Counted from the first letter of the stretch, positions 1-7,850 are shown. The stretch is 37,808 nucleotides of DNA from an uncultured Christensenellaceae bacterium (GCA_910587595.1 CAJULQ010000011.1:1-37808), one strand, 5' to 3'. The notes: generated by a model from the letters alone, not told the origin. Numbers and translations: made by a program.

Positions 1-49
1 ACGAGATGATGAGACGTGACTGGAGTTCAGACGTGTGCTCTTCCGATCT
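1..49 (+). other. Illumina adapter contamination at contig end
   Basis: These bases match the Illumina i7 index adapter from memory: the end of the P7 primer (ACGAGAT, 1-7), an 8-base index (GATGAGAC, 8-15), and the read-2 adapter running from GTGACTGGAG (16) to CTTCCGATCT (49). Translated in the frame of the downstream gene it gives the artefact peptide RDWSSDVCSSDL. It is synthetic DNA, and the organism's sequence begins at base 50. Any start codon placed in this stretch is spurious. Confidence 0.97.
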
Positions 50-353
50 GGGTGAGATAGGCCCCACCGGTCCTACGGGTCCTATCGGTCCCGCGGGCGC
101 TACGGGTGCCACGGGCGCAACGGGTGCTACGGGTGCGGTAGGTCCCACCGGTCCTACGGGTCCTATCGGTCCCGCGGGTGCCACGGGCGCAACGGGTGCG
201 GTAGGTCCCACCGGTCCTACGGGCCCCGCGGCTACCATTACACCGGCGGCCGCCGTTCCCGATGTGGCAGGTACACCCACCCCCGATGAAGTGGGCGCCA
301 CGCTCAACCAATTACTTGCCTCGCTGCGGGCGGCCGGATTTCTTGCCACCTAA
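50..353 (+). CDS. Collagen-like Gly-X-Thr repeat protein, C-terminal fragment
   Basis: This is the 3' part of a gene whose 5' end is lost at the adapter junction. About 60 residues of Gly-X-Y triplets are visible, mostly GPT, GAT, GPI and GPA, the threonine-rich type found in bacterial collagen-like surface and exosporium (BclA-like) proteins. A non-repetitive tail of about 40 residues follows, with an Ala/Pro/Thr linker and a helical end (TLNQLLASLRAAGF). Similar short tails occur on trimerising collagen-like and phage fibre proteins. The repeated DNA (about 54-235) probably explains why the assembly stopped here. A surface or spore-coat role is inferred from the family; nothing in the fragment fixes it. 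No anchor or signal peptide can be judged because the N-terminus is missing. Confidence 0.85.
54..235 (+). repeat. Degenerate 9-base collagen-coding repeats
   Basis: Tandem GGN-CCN-ACN and GGN-GCN-ACN units encode Gly-X-Thr triplets. A larger block, from GGTCCCACCGGTCC to the GGTGCGG run, recurs about three times. It is coding repeat DNA, prone to assembly breaks and copy-number change. Confidence 0.8.
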
Positions 354-378
354 CGCATAATACTTTGTGAACCGAAAC

Positions 379-421
379 AAAAAAAGGCTTTTGCAGACGT
401 GCACCTGCAAGAGCCTTTTTT
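379..421 (+). terminator. Bidirectional intrinsic terminator
   Basis: Arms 379-396 and 405-421 pair almost perfectly (one G:U) around an 8-base loop, with an A-run on the left and a T-run on the right. It can terminate both the collagen-like gene (plus) and the converging XRE gene (minus). Confidence 0.9.
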
Positions 422-437
422 GTGCGGCATATACCGT

Positions 438-698
438 TCAAACGCCGAAAAACAGATCGTTTGCATCGATATCGAACGCGCACATAATATTATAATAATC
501 GAATATGCTCGGCTCGCGTCTGCCTTGCTCCCAATTGGCATACGTGCTTATGGGCACGGCAAGCTTTAGCGCCGTTTGTTTTTGCGTCAGCCCGCGCGCG
601 TCGCGCCATTCTTTCAGATTATCGGCAAACAATTTGGCCAATGCGCCCGTAGGGAAAGCCTTTTCTTGTTGCAACAATCGAGTGATCTTTTCGTTCAT
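438..698 (-). CDS. XRE-family helix-turn-helix regulator
   Basis: This 86-residue protein is essentially one Cro/C1-type DNA-binding domain. Residues about 25-80 hold the five-helix pattern (LKEWRDARGLTQKQTALKL, then STYANWEQGRREP) with the usual Trp-Glu-x-Gly-Arg-x-x-Pro signature after the recognition helix. The N-terminal 20 residues (KITRLLQQEK) are probably a helix. There is no ligand or peptidase domain, so it would act as a small transcription factor with unknown targets. It is divergent from recF. A TATACT box ends six bases before the ATG, and no Shine-Dalgarno sequence precedes it, so the mRNA may be leaderless. The -35 element is poor. Confidence 0.88.
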   Translation of the reverse strand: MNEKITRLLQQEKAFPTGALAKLFADNLKEWRDARGLTQKQTALKLAVPISTYANWEQGRREPSIFDYYNIMCAFDIDANDLFFGV

Positions 699-704
699 GC
701 TTTC

Positions 705-710
705 AGTATA
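705..710 (-). promoter_or_regulatory. -10 box of the XRE regulator
   Basis: On the minus strand TATACT lies six bases before the ATG at 698. No convincing -35 hexamer stands 16-18 bases upstream. The spacing predicts a transcript starting at or within a base of the start codon. Confidence 0.5.
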
Positions 711-820
711 CAGACAAGTAGTCAGTTTGACTTTTGTATGGTCGTTTCGACTATAAAAAACGCGTGAATTTCGGCTTATGGCAAAAGCAATCGCTATGCG
801 GTTGTATACCGAATGAACGG

Positions 821-850
821 TTGCCTTTTGGCGGGCGGTTGTGCTATACT
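821..850 (+). promoter_or_regulatory. Promoter of recF
   Basis: TTGCCT (821-826), an 18-base spacer and TATACT (845-850). The ATG at 857 follows after six bases, so the transcript probably begins at the start codon. Confidence 0.65.
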
Positions 851-856
851 TTAGAT

Positions 857-1954
857 ATGATCGTAAAGCGTTGCGAACTGAGCGACTACCGCAACTATAC
901 CAAAGCGAGCGTAGCGTTCGAAAACGGCATCAACGTTTTGTGCGGCGACAACGCGCAAGGCAAGACCAACCTTTTAGAGGCGGTCTGTCTTTGCAGTGTG
1001 GGGCGTTCGCCGCGCACGCCGCGCGACAAGGAATTGATAAAAAAAGGTTGCGAACGCGGCAAAGTGAAATGCACAACGACCGATCGCGGCGGCCAAAACA
1101 CGGTAGAGATCTGGCTGGATCGCACCGAAAACAAACGGGTGGCCGTCAACGGCATGCCCATATCGCGCATGGGCGAACTGATGGGGGTGGTGGCCGCCGT
1201 TTATTTCTCGCCCGACGAAATGCGCATCATAAAAGACGCGCCCGGCGATCGACGGCGGTTCATGGATATTGCGCTGTGCCGCATGAGCAAGGCCTATTTT
1301 TATTTGTTGGGGCGGTATAACAAAATACTGTCGCAACGCAATCGATTGTTAAAGAGCGGCAAGGCTACCGACGACGTGTTGGACGTGTGGGACGCGCAAT
1401 TGGCGGCCGAGGGGGCAAAGATCGCCAACACGCGGCGCGGCTTTGTGGAAAAGCTTTGCGGGTATGCGCGCGAGGCGCACGAATATCTCACCGACGGCAA
1501 AGAGAGTTTGTGCTTGCAGTACGAAGGCATAGAGGGCTTGGGCGCGGACGAGATAGGCCGCAACTTTGCGGCCGAGTTGCAACGCAACCGCATGCGCGAC
1601 AAAACGTTGTGTTTCACGTCTTGCGGCGTGCAAAAAGACGACATCGCGGTGAAAGTGGGCGACACCGACGTGCGCGCCTACGGCTCGCAAGGGCAACAGC
1701 GCACGGCGGCGTTGGCGTTCAAGCTGGCCGAAATGGCGTTGCACCACGCCCAGAGCGGGGAATACCCCGTATTGTTGTTAGACGACGTGTTGAGCGAACT
1801 CGACCCCTACCGTCAGCGCAAACTGATCGAGCGGAGCAAGGGTTTTCAAACCATCGTAACGTGCACGCACTTGCCCGCCGAGATCTCGGCCGCCTTGGGC
1901 GATCACGCGTTGTTTACGGTGCGCGCGGGCGAGGTAACCGCGGCGTCGCGCTAA
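857..1954 (+). CDS. recF: DNA replication and repair protein RecF
   Basis: RecF is a cytoplasmic SMC/ABC-like ATPase that loads RecA at single-strand gaps with RecO and RecR. The 365-residue length is normal. Residues 30-38 (GDNAQGKTN) are the Walker A loop, YGSQGQQRT near 275-283 is the ABC signature, and LLLDDVLSELD around 305-315 is Walker B with the D-loop. The start at 857 is chosen because the protein there begins MIVKRCELSDYRNY, the canonical RecF N-terminus. The longer open frame upstream has no homologous sequence and would place the promoter inside the gene. There is no Shine-Dalgarno sequence. The gene sits alone before a tetR gene and dnaA; the usual dnaA-dnaN-recF order is not seen here. 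Confidence 0.97.
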   Translation: MIVKRCELSDYRNYTKASVAFENGINVLCGDNAQGKTNLLEAVCLCSVGRSPRTPRDKELIKKGCERGKVKCTTTDRGGQNTVEIWLDRTENKRVAVNGMPISRMGELMGVVAAVYFSPDEMRIIKDAPGDRRRFMDIALCRMSKAYFYLLGRYNKILSQRNRLLKSGKATDDVLDVWDAQLAAEGAKIANTRRGFVEKLCGYAREAHEYLTDGKESLCLQYEGIEGLGADEIGRNFAAELQRNRMRDKTLCFTSCGVQKDDIAVKVGDTDVRAYGSQGQQRTAALAFKLAEMALHHAQSGEYPVLLLDDVLSELDPYRQRKLIERSKGFQTIVTCTHLPAEISAALGDHALFTVRAGEVTAASR

Positions 1955-1969
1955 AGAAACGCGTTTTGT

Positions 1970-1998
1970 TTGACAAGAAAGGGCGGGCGTGCTATACT
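1970..1998 (+). promoter_or_regulatory. Promoter of the tetR gene
   Basis: TTGACA (1970-1975), a 17-base spacer and TATACT (1993-1998), a near-consensus vegetative promoter. A ribosome-binding site GGAGGG (2013-2018) lies seven bases before the ATG, so this gene has a conventional leader. Confidence 0.8.
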
Positions 1999-2025
1999 GA
2001 TTGCACCAAAACGGAGGGCGGCGAA

Positions 2026-2607
2026 ATGCAGTATAAGAAAGACTGCGTGCGCGAGCGTATCTTGCAAGCGGCGCGCAAAGAATATCTTGCGCGCGGATTT
2101 CGCGGCGCCAATATCTCGGCCATTGCCGAAAACGCGCAAGTGCCCGTGGGCAATCTGTATCGGTATTTCGAGGGCAAAGCGGGGGTGCTAGACGCCATCG
2201 TACGCCCCGCCTACGAGGCGTTGCCGCGGCTCATGGAACAGTTGCAGCAAGTGGAGATCATCGATTCGGCAACGCTGGGGCAAACCATGCCGCTGCTTAG
2301 CGGCGGACTGTTGCGCTTTTTTAACGCGTTCGGCGACGATATGCTCATTTTGATGGACTGTTGCGACGGCACGCGCTACGAGGATTTTTCCAAAGAGTTA
2401 TTTAAGCAAGTGTCGCGCATTTTCAAACGCAAACTGTATCCCGACGGCGCGGACAAGCAAGAAGAACGGCTCACGGAGATCGTGAGCAAAGCGTTTTGCA
2501 ATTCGCTGTTCGACGTATTGCGCGACGGCTTGGGGTATGAAGAAAAGCAAGCGCTGCTAGAGCGGTTGCTCAAATTCTATTTTTACGAGATCGACAAGCG
2601 AAAATAA
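2026..2607 (+). CDS. TetR/AcrR-family transcriptional regulator
   Basis: The 193-residue protein has an N-terminal TetR-type HTH domain (about residues 6-55: RERILQAARKEYLARGF, then the recognition helix region VPVGNLYRYFEGKAGVL). The variable C-terminal half, helical and rich in Leu and Asp, would bind a ligand and dimerise. Such proteins are usually repressors, often of a neighbouring transporter or of themselves. Here the neighbours are recF and dnaA, and no transporter is adjacent, so the target is unknown. The start at 2026 is fixed by the GGAGGG site and promoter. It ends 42 bases before the dnaA start chosen here. Confidence 0.9.
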   Translation: MQYKKDCVRERILQAARKEYLARGFRGANISAIAENAQVPVGNLYRYFEGKAGVLDAIVRPAYEALPRLMEQLQQVEIIDSATLGQTMPLLSGGLLRFFNAFGDDMLILMDCCDGTRYEDFSKELFKQVSRIFKRKLYPDGADKQEERLTEIVSKAFCNSLFDVLRDGLGYEEKQALLERLLKFYFYEIDKRK

Positions 2608-2649
2608 ACGGGCGCGCCCATGCGCGGCGGCAAAAAGGAAACACAGAGC

Positions 2650-3990
2650 ATGTTGCGTGCAAAAGAGTTATGGGACAAAATGCTCACGAGTTTGGAAACG
2701 GAGTTCAGTGCGGTAACGTACGACGTGTTTATCAAAACGTTGGAGCCTATCAGCGTGATAGACGGCAGACTGGTGCTCATGGCGCCGGGCAGTCGTCAGT
2801 TTGTGGTAGACAAGTTTGCCGAGCGGCTCACCGAGGCCATGCGCGAGGCCGACCCTTCCATGACCTCTTTGTTGGTGATCGAAAAGGAAGACGCCGAGAT
2901 CTACCGCGTGAAAGAGGATAACTACGCGGTGGAAGAGCAAGAAGAGATCCCCAAAGTGGAAGCCAACGTCATAAACCCCAAATACAATTTCGAAAACTTC
3001 GTGGTGGGCAAGTCCAACCAATTCATGTACGCGGCGGCGCGCGCGGTGGCCGACGAGCCGGGGTCGCGCTACAATCCGCTGTTTATTTACGGCGGCGCGG
3101 GCTTAGGTAAAACGCATATAATGCACGCCATCGGCAACAGCGTGCGGCTCAGCCACCCGCACTTGAAAGTGTTATACGCCTCCAGCGAAAAATTCGTAAA
3201 CGAGTTTATCGCGTCTATTCGCACCACCAAAGGCAAGAGCACCAATTTTCGCGACAAATACCGCAACGTGGACGTTTTGATGATAGACGATATTCAGTTT
3301 ATCGCCGACAAAGCGGGCACGCAAGAGGAAATGTTCCACACCTTTAACGACTTGTACCAAAACAACAAGCAGATCGTGCTGACGAGCGACCGTCCGCCCA
3401 AAGAGATCTCGCCGCTCGAAGAACGGTTGCGTTCGCGTTTCGAGTGGGGACTGATTGCCGACGTGCAACCGCCCGACCTCGAAACGCGCATAGCCATTTT
3501 GCAAAAAAAAGCGCAAGCCGAAAAATGCAATCTTTCTTTCGAAGTGCTTTCGTACATGGCCGAGAAGATGTCCAGCAATATCCGCGACATGGAGAGCTTA
3601 CTCAACAAGGTGGTGTTTCTCAGCCGACTGTATAACGCGCAACCGGGCATCGAGTTGGTGCAAGAGGCGCTCAAAGATTACAACGACAAAACGGAAGAGA
3701 GCGTGTCGGCCGAGCGTATCATAGAATGCGTGTGCCGCTATTTTAACGTGAGTAAAGAAGAGCTGGTGGGAAAGAAGAAAACCAAAGAGGTGGTAGAGCC
3801 GCGCCAGATCTGCATATATTTGATCACCGACATGTTGGCGTTGCCGTTAGCCACCATCGGCGGCATGTTCGGCGGGCGCGATCACACCACCGTTATGCAC
3901 GCGCGCGACAAAGTGGCCGAACGGTTGCCCGTGCAACAAAAGCTCAAAGTGGCCGTGAGCGATATAAAAGACATGGTGCTCAAGAAATAG
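2650..3990 (+). CDS. dnaA: Chromosomal replication initiator DnaA
   Basis: DnaA binds 9-base boxes at oriC, oligomerises with ATP and melts the origin. The 446-residue product shows all domains: N-terminal domain I (LWDKMLTSLETEFS...), a variable linker, the AAA+ core with Walker A GGAGLGKTH at 148-156, Walker B MIDD around 211-214 and an arginine-finger region (LRSRFEWG), then domain IV with the DNA-binding signature GGRDHTTVMHA near 408-418. The start at 2650 is preferred: AAGGA lies about ten bases upstream, and MLRAKELWDKM resembles DnaA N-termini. An in-frame ATG at 2620 would add ten residues. No dnaN follows and no cluster of DnaA boxes (TTATNCACA) was found by eye, so oriC is not located here. 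Confidence 0.97.
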   Translation: MLRAKELWDKMLTSLETEFSAVTYDVFIKTLEPISVIDGRLVLMAPGSRQFVVDKFAERLTEAMREADPSMTSLLVIEKEDAEIYRVKEDNYAVEEQEEIPKVEANVINPKYNFENFVVGKSNQFMYAAARAVADEPGSRYNPLFIYGGAGLGKTHIMHAIGNSVRLSHPHLKVLYASSEKFVNEFIASIRTTKGKSTNFRDKYRNVDVLMIDDIQFIADKAGTQEEMFHTFNDLYQNNKQIVLTSDRPPKEISPLEERLRSRFEWGLIADVQPPDLETRIAILQKKAQAEKCNLSFEVLSYMAEKMSSNIRDMESLLNKVVFLSRLYNAQPGIELVQEALKDYNDKTEESVSAERIIECVCRYFNVSKEELVGKKKTKEVVEPRQICIYLITDMLALPLATIGGMFGGRDHTTVMHARDKVAERLPVQQKLKVAVSDIKDMVLKK

Positions 3991-4001
3991 CGCTAAACCG
4001 C

Positions 4002-4030
4002 TTGACATAACGTTTGGGTAGTGCTAAAAT
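4002..4030 (+). promoter_or_regulatory. Promoter of rpmE
   Basis: TTGACA (4002-4007), a 17-base spacer and TAAAAT (4025-4030). It leaves a leader of about 70 bases before the rpmE ATG, with a strong AGGAG at 4091-4095. Confidence 0.8.
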
Positions 4031-4106
4031 AGATAGGCTAAGGTTTTTATGCGAGATCTGCGCAAACGACGCGCGGAGAAACACTGAAAAAGGAGAAAGA
4101 CGCGGA

Positions 4107-4313
4107 ATGAAAGAGAATATACATCCCGATTACCACGAAGTAACCATGGAATGCGCTTGCGGCGCCAAGTTCGTTACCGGTTCCACCAAAAAGGGCGACG
4201 TGGTGAAAGTGGACGTTTGCAGCCAGTGCCATCCTTTCTATACGGGCAAGCAAAAGCACGTGGATACCGGCGGACGTATCGATAAATTCAACAAACGCTA
4301 CAACAAGAAGTAG
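4107..4313 (+). CDS. rpmE: 50S ribosomal protein L31, zinc-binding type
   Basis: L31 is a small protein of the large ribosomal subunit that forms an intersubunit bridge. The 68-residue product starts MKENIHPDYHEV, as L31 proteins do. It carries the four cysteines of the zinc (C+) form: C-A-C in MECACGAKF and C-x-x-C in VCSQCHPFYTG, then the basic tail DKFNKRYNKK. The start at 4107 is set by AGGAG about eleven bases upstream; the longer open frame begins inside the leader. The C+ form is the one expected under zinc sufficiency. The gene is followed at once by a terminator, so it is a single-gene unit. Confidence 0.96.
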   Translation: MKENIHPDYHEVTMECACGAKFVTGSTKKGDVVKVDVCSQCHPFYTGKQKHVDTGGRIDKFNKRYNKK

Positions 4314-4333
4314 AGATTTTTCAACGAGCCGAG

Positions 4334-4370
4334 AAGAGACCGTGTTTGCGCAAGGGTCTCTTTTTGTTTT
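4334..4370 (+). terminator. Intrinsic terminator after rpmE
   Basis: Perfect 8-bp stem AAGAGACC (4334-4341) with GGTCTCTT (4355-4362), a 13-base loop and a T-rich tail. It lies inside the longest open frame of the next gene, which argues that the next gene starts downstream of it. Confidence 0.85.
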
Positions 4371-4408
4371 CGAGGCGCGCGGGCAAGGACAGGCAAGAGG
4401 ATATTTCG

Positions 4409-6199
4409 TTGGCAAAGAAAGAAAAAGAAAAAAAAGCGCGGCGCACCATGATCGGCGGACAAGCGCTCATGGAAGGCGTGATGATGCGCGGGCAACACAG
4501 CATGGCCATGGCGGTGCGTACGCCCGACGGCGGCATAGAGCTGGAAACGCAACGGCTGTCGGGCGGCAAATGGTATCGCAAAGTGCCCGTGGTGCGCGGC
4601 GTGGTCAGTTTTGTGTCCAGCCTAATTACGGGTATGCGCACGCTCATGCGCAGCGCCGAGGTGTCCTCGCCCGACGAGGAAACGCCCGGCAAAGGCTGGA
4701 TGGCGTTTGCCGTTGTTTTGGGCGTGCTGTTGGCGGTGGGGCTGTTCATTTTGTTGCCCGGCTTTCTCAACGATCTTATTTTGGGCAAAGCGGTGGGGCT
4801 TGACGGCCGCGTGGGGCACAAAACCGCCATATTGCTCGAAAGCCTTTTCGAGGGCGTGCTGCGTATCGTGATATTTGTGTTATATCTGTTTATCGTTTCG
4901 CGCATGAAAGACATTCGCCGCACGTTCATGTATCACGGCGCCGAACACCGCACTATCAACTGTTATGAAAAAGGCTGGGAGATGACGGTGGAAAACGTGC
5001 AAAAATGTTCCACGCGGCACAACCGTTGCGGCACCACCTTTTTGTTTTTCGTGATGGTGGTGTCTATCTTGGTGTTTGCATTGGCGCGTTGGGCGCTGGG
5101 CTATATCCCGCTGGGCAGTAAGACGTGGGCGGACAACCGCTTGATCTTAACGGGCGCGCGTTTGGTGCTGTTGCCCGTGGTGGCCGGTCTCAGTTTCGAG
5201 TTGTTGCGCGGCCTCGCGCTTTTACCCGACAACGCCTTTACCACCGTGTTGCGCGCCCCCGGTTTGGCGCTACAGCGGCTCACCACCTATCCGCCGCAAG
5301 ACGACATGGCCGAAGTGGCGTTAAAGAGCTTTTTGGCGGTGCTTGCCATGGACGCCGACCCTTCGATACCGCCCGTCAAGTTCGGCGAACATCGCATGGC
5401 GGACGTGCGCAAAGAGGGCGAAACGGCCTTGCGTGCCTACGGCCTTGATGAGCGCGAGGCGGCGGCGGAAACCGATTGGATGCTGTGCCACACGCTCACG
5501 GTGCGGCGCAACGAACTGCGCGGCGTGCAAACGGTGTATGCGGGGCATTACAAACGTTTTACCGATTTGCTCACGCGGCGCATAGCGGGCGAACCGCTCG
5601 ACTACATTTTGGGCGAAAGCGAATTTTTCGGGCACAAACTCAAGGTGAACGAAAGCGTGTTGGTGCCGCGTATGGAAACCGAACTGTTGGCCGAAGAAAC
5701 GATTAAAGAGATCGGCGAGCGGGAGGCGCGCGTGCTCGATCTGTGCACGGGTAGCGGTTGCGTGGCGTTGGCGGTGGCAAAGGCCACGCGGGCGCACGTG
5801 GTGGCCGCCGATATTTCCGAAAAAGCTTTGGAAGTGGCGCGCGACAATTTGCGCGGGCAAAACGCGCAAACGGTGCTAAGCGATATGTTTGCCTCGATAG
5901 AGGGCACGTTCGACGTCATCGTGTGCAATCCGCCCTATATCCGCACCGCCGATATCCAAAACCTCTCGCCCGAAGTGCGGCGTCAGCCCATGACGGCGTT
6001 GGACGGCGGCGACGACGGGTTGGCGTTTTACCGCCGCATACAACAAGACTACCGCGAAAAGCTCAATGCGGGCGGCGTGCTTTTGTTAGAGATAGGATAC
6101 GACCAAGCGGAGGCCGTGCGCGCCTTGTTCGGCGCCGAGCGCACGCGCATAGTAAAAGATCTGGACGGCAACGATCGCGTGGCCGTTATAAAGGAATAA
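4409..6199 (+). CDS. prmC: Fusion of YqhQ (DUF1385) and release-factor methyltransferase PrmC
   Basis: One uninterrupted frame of about 596 residues joins two proteins. Residues about 14-315 are the DUF1385/YqhQ membrane protein: GGQALMEGVMMRG near the start, HGAEH at 176-180, and four or five hydrophobic segments. Residues about 325-596 are PrmC, which N5-methylates the glutamine of the GGQ motif in release factors using SAM. Its marks are GEPLDYILGESEFFG from 394, the SAM loop DLCTGSGC around 444-451 and the catalytic NPPY at 507-510. The methyltransferase would be tethered to the membrane if the product is not cleaved. TTG at 4409, with AAGAGGA just upstream, is the likely start; ATG 4448 is an alternative. 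prfA, the PrmC substrate, follows four bases later. Confidence 0.9.
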   Translation: MAKKEKEKKARRTMIGGQALMEGVMMRGQHSMAMAVRTPDGGIELETQRLSGGKWYRKVPVVRGVVSFVSSLITGMRTLMRSAEVSSPDEETPGKGWMAFAVVLGVLLAVGLFILLPGFLNDLILGKAVGLDGRVGHKTAILLESLFEGVLRIVIFVLYLFIVSRMKDIRRTFMYHGAEHRTINCYEKGWEMTVENVQKCSTRHNRCGTTFLFFVMVVSILVFALARWALGYIPLGSKTWADNRLILTGARLVLLPVVAGLSFELLRGLALLPDNAFTTVLRAPGLALQRLTTYPPQDDMAEVALKSFLAVLAMDADPSIPPVKFGEHRMADVRKEGETALRAYGLDEREAAAETDWMLCHTLTVRRNELRGVQTVYAGHYKRFTDLLTRRIAGEPLDYILGESEFFGHKLKVNESVLVPRMETELLAEETIKEIGEREARVLDLCTGSGCVALAVAKATRAHVVAADISEKALEVARDNLRGQNAQTVLSDMFASIEGTFDVIVCNPPYIRTADIQNLSPEVRRQPMTALDGGDDGLAFYRRIQQDYREKLNAGGVLLLEIGYDQAEAVRALFGAERTRIVKDLDGNDRVAVIKE

Positions 6200-6203
6200 A
6201 ACC

Positions 6204-7274
6204 ATGAACACCGATAAATTGCAAAGCATCAAACAAAAATACGAGGCGCTCGGCGAGCAGATCGTGCGCCCCGAAGTGATCGCCGACAACAAGGAATGGA
6301 CGCGGCTTGTCAAAGAGCATTCGTCGCTCGAACCGTTGGTTGTCACGTACGAGCGTCTGTTGCGTATCCAAGCGGACATAAACGGCGCCAAAGAAATGTT
6401 GGCGGCCGAGAGCGACCCCGAACTGTTGGCGCTGGCCAAAGAGGAATGGGAGGACAAAAAACAGCAGTACGAGCAAACGGAAGAAGAGCTCAAGATCTTG
6501 CTGTTGCCCACCGATCCCAACGACGAGAAAAACGTGATCGTGGAGATCCGCGGCGGCGCGGGCGGCGAAGAGGCCAACTTGTTTGCGGCCGAGTTGGTGC
6601 GCATGTATAAGATGTGGGCGGCGGCGCACCGCTACAAAGTGGAAGACATAGACGTGAACGAAACCGAGTTGGGCGGTATCAAAGAGGCCGTTTTTCAAAT
6701 ATCGGGCAACAGCGTGTACCGATTGTTAAAGTTCGAAAGCGGCGCGCACCGCGTGCAACGCGTGCCCGAAACGGAAACGCAAGGGCGCATACACACCTCT
6801 ACCGCCACGGTGGCGGTACTGCCCGAGGCGGAAGACGTAACGGTGGAGATCAACGAGAAAGACCTTAAAATAGACACCTACCGTTCGGGCGGTGCGGGCG
6901 GTCAGCACGTGAACAAGACCGATTCGGCGGTGCGCATGACGCATTTGCCCACGGGCATCGTGGTGCAGTGCCAAGACGAGCGCAGTCAGATCAAAAACCG
7001 CGAGAAAGCCATGCGCGTGCTAAAGAGCAAACTATACGATTACTACCAATCGCAAGCCGACGCCGAATACAGCGAAAACCGCCGCACGCAAGTGGGCACG
7101 GGCGATCGCAGCGAGCGCATACGCACCTACAATTTCCCGCAAGGTCGCGTAACCGATCATCGGATCAATCTGACCACCTACAATATCGGCGCGTTTATGG
7201 ACGGCGCCATCGACGATATGCTGGAGGCGTTGCGGCTGGCCGATCAGACCGCCAAACTCAACGCGCAAGCATAA
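6204..7274 (+). CDS. prfA: Peptide chain release factor 1
   Basis: RF1 recognises UAA and UAG in the ribosomal A site and triggers peptide release. The 356-residue protein has the stop-codon-reading tripeptide P-E-T (VQRVPETETQGRIH), which marks it as RF1; RF2 has SPF. It also has the universal GGQ loop (RSGGAGGQHVNKTDSAVR), whose glutamine is methylated by PrmC. The C-terminal signature NFPQGRVTDHRINL is intact. It lies four bases after the yqhQ-prmC stop, with AAGGA inside the end of that gene, so the two are surely co-transcribed and probably translationally coupled. Confidence 0.98.
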   Translation: MNTDKLQSIKQKYEALGEQIVRPEVIADNKEWTRLVKEHSSLEPLVVTYERLLRIQADINGAKEMLAAESDPELLALAKEEWEDKKQQYEQTEEELKILLLPTDPNDEKNVIVEIRGGAGGEEANLFAAELVRMYKMWAAAHRYKVEDIDVNETELGGIKEAVFQISGNSVYRLLKFESGAHRVQRVPETETQGRIHTSTATVAVLPEAEDVTVEINEKDLKIDTYRSGGAGGQHVNKTDSAVRMTHLPTGIVVQCQDERSQIKNREKAMRVLKSKLYDYYQSQADAEYSENRRTQVGTGDRSERIRTYNFPQGRVTDHRINLTTYNIGAFMDGAIDDMLEALRLADQTAKLNAQA

Positions 7275-7286
7275 AAGGGGGAGGAT

Positions 7287-7850
7287 ATGCAATATCCCGA
7301 TTATAACAGACAGATGAACGCCATTCGGCGGGTGGGGCAAAAGGTGTTGCTGCACGTTTGTTGCGCGCCTTGTACGCTGGGCGTGATGCCGCGGCTCATG
7401 GGCTTTACGGTGTATCCCTTTTATTACAACCCCAATATAGACACCAAAAAAGAATACGACCTCCGCGCCGCGCAGTTTTTGAAAATGGGCATGCAACCCT
7501 TTATATGCGAATATGACCATTCGTTGTTTTTGCGGCTGTCCGAAGATTGGGAGCGCGAGCCGGAGGGCGGCAGACGTTGTCGCGCGTGTATCGCCATGCG
7601 TTTGGAGCGCACGGCGCGGCAAGCCAAAATGATCGGCGCCGATTATTTTTGTTCCACGCTGAGCGTAAGCCCGCACAAAGACGTCAACTTTATCAACGAG
7701 ATGGGGCAGGTGTTGGCGGCCAAATACGGCGTGGCTTTCTTGCCCAACGATTTCAAAAAAGAAAACGGTTTTGTGTTGTCTGCCATACGCAGTAAAGACG
7801 CGGGGCTGTATCGCCAAAACTATTGCGGGTGCGAGTTCTCTCGCCCGTAA
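7287..7850 (+). CDS. queH: Epoxyqueuosine reductase QueH (DUF208)
   Basis: QueH performs the last step of queuosine synthesis, reducing epoxyqueuosine to queuosine in tRNA; it replaces cobalamin-dependent QueG. The 187-residue length fits. The conserved cysteines are C25, C26 and C29 in HVCCAPC, C98 and C101 in RRCRACIAMRLERTA, and C180 and C182 in the tail NYCGCEFS, the set that holds the 4Fe-4S cluster and a second metal site. GGGGAGG about five bases before the ATG is a strong ribosome-binding site. It follows prfA by 12 bases and its stop overlaps the AAGGA of uvrC. Other queuosine genes (folE, queC, queF) lie at the far end of the window. Confidence 0.93.
   Translation: MQYPDYNRQMNAIRRVGQKVLLHVCCAPCTLGVMPRLMGFTVYPFYYNPNIDTKKEYDLRAAQFLKMGMQPFICEYDHSLFLRLSEDWEREPEGGRRCRACIAMRLERTARQAKMIGADYFCSTLSVSPHKDVNFINEMGQVLAAKYGVAFLPNDFKKENGFVLSAIRSKDAGLYRQNYCGCEFSRP

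Noticed and set aside
6..50. Apparent N-terminus MMRRDWSSDVCSSDL of the collagen-like protein
   Set aside because: It is translated adapter sequence, not organism DNA.
27..311. Arg/Gly-rich open frame on the minus strand
   Set aside because: It is the antisense of collagen repeats and partly adapter; no start context or homology.
734..856. N-terminal extension of recF
   Set aside because: The extra residues do not resemble RecF and would contain the promoter.
857..4106. Replication origin near dnaA
   Set aside because: No cluster of TTATNCACA boxes or AT-rich unwinding region was found by eye.
4346..4408. Upstream TTG start for the yqhQ-prmC gene
   Set aside because: It lies inside the rpmE terminator hairpin; the start at 4409 has a ribosome-binding site.
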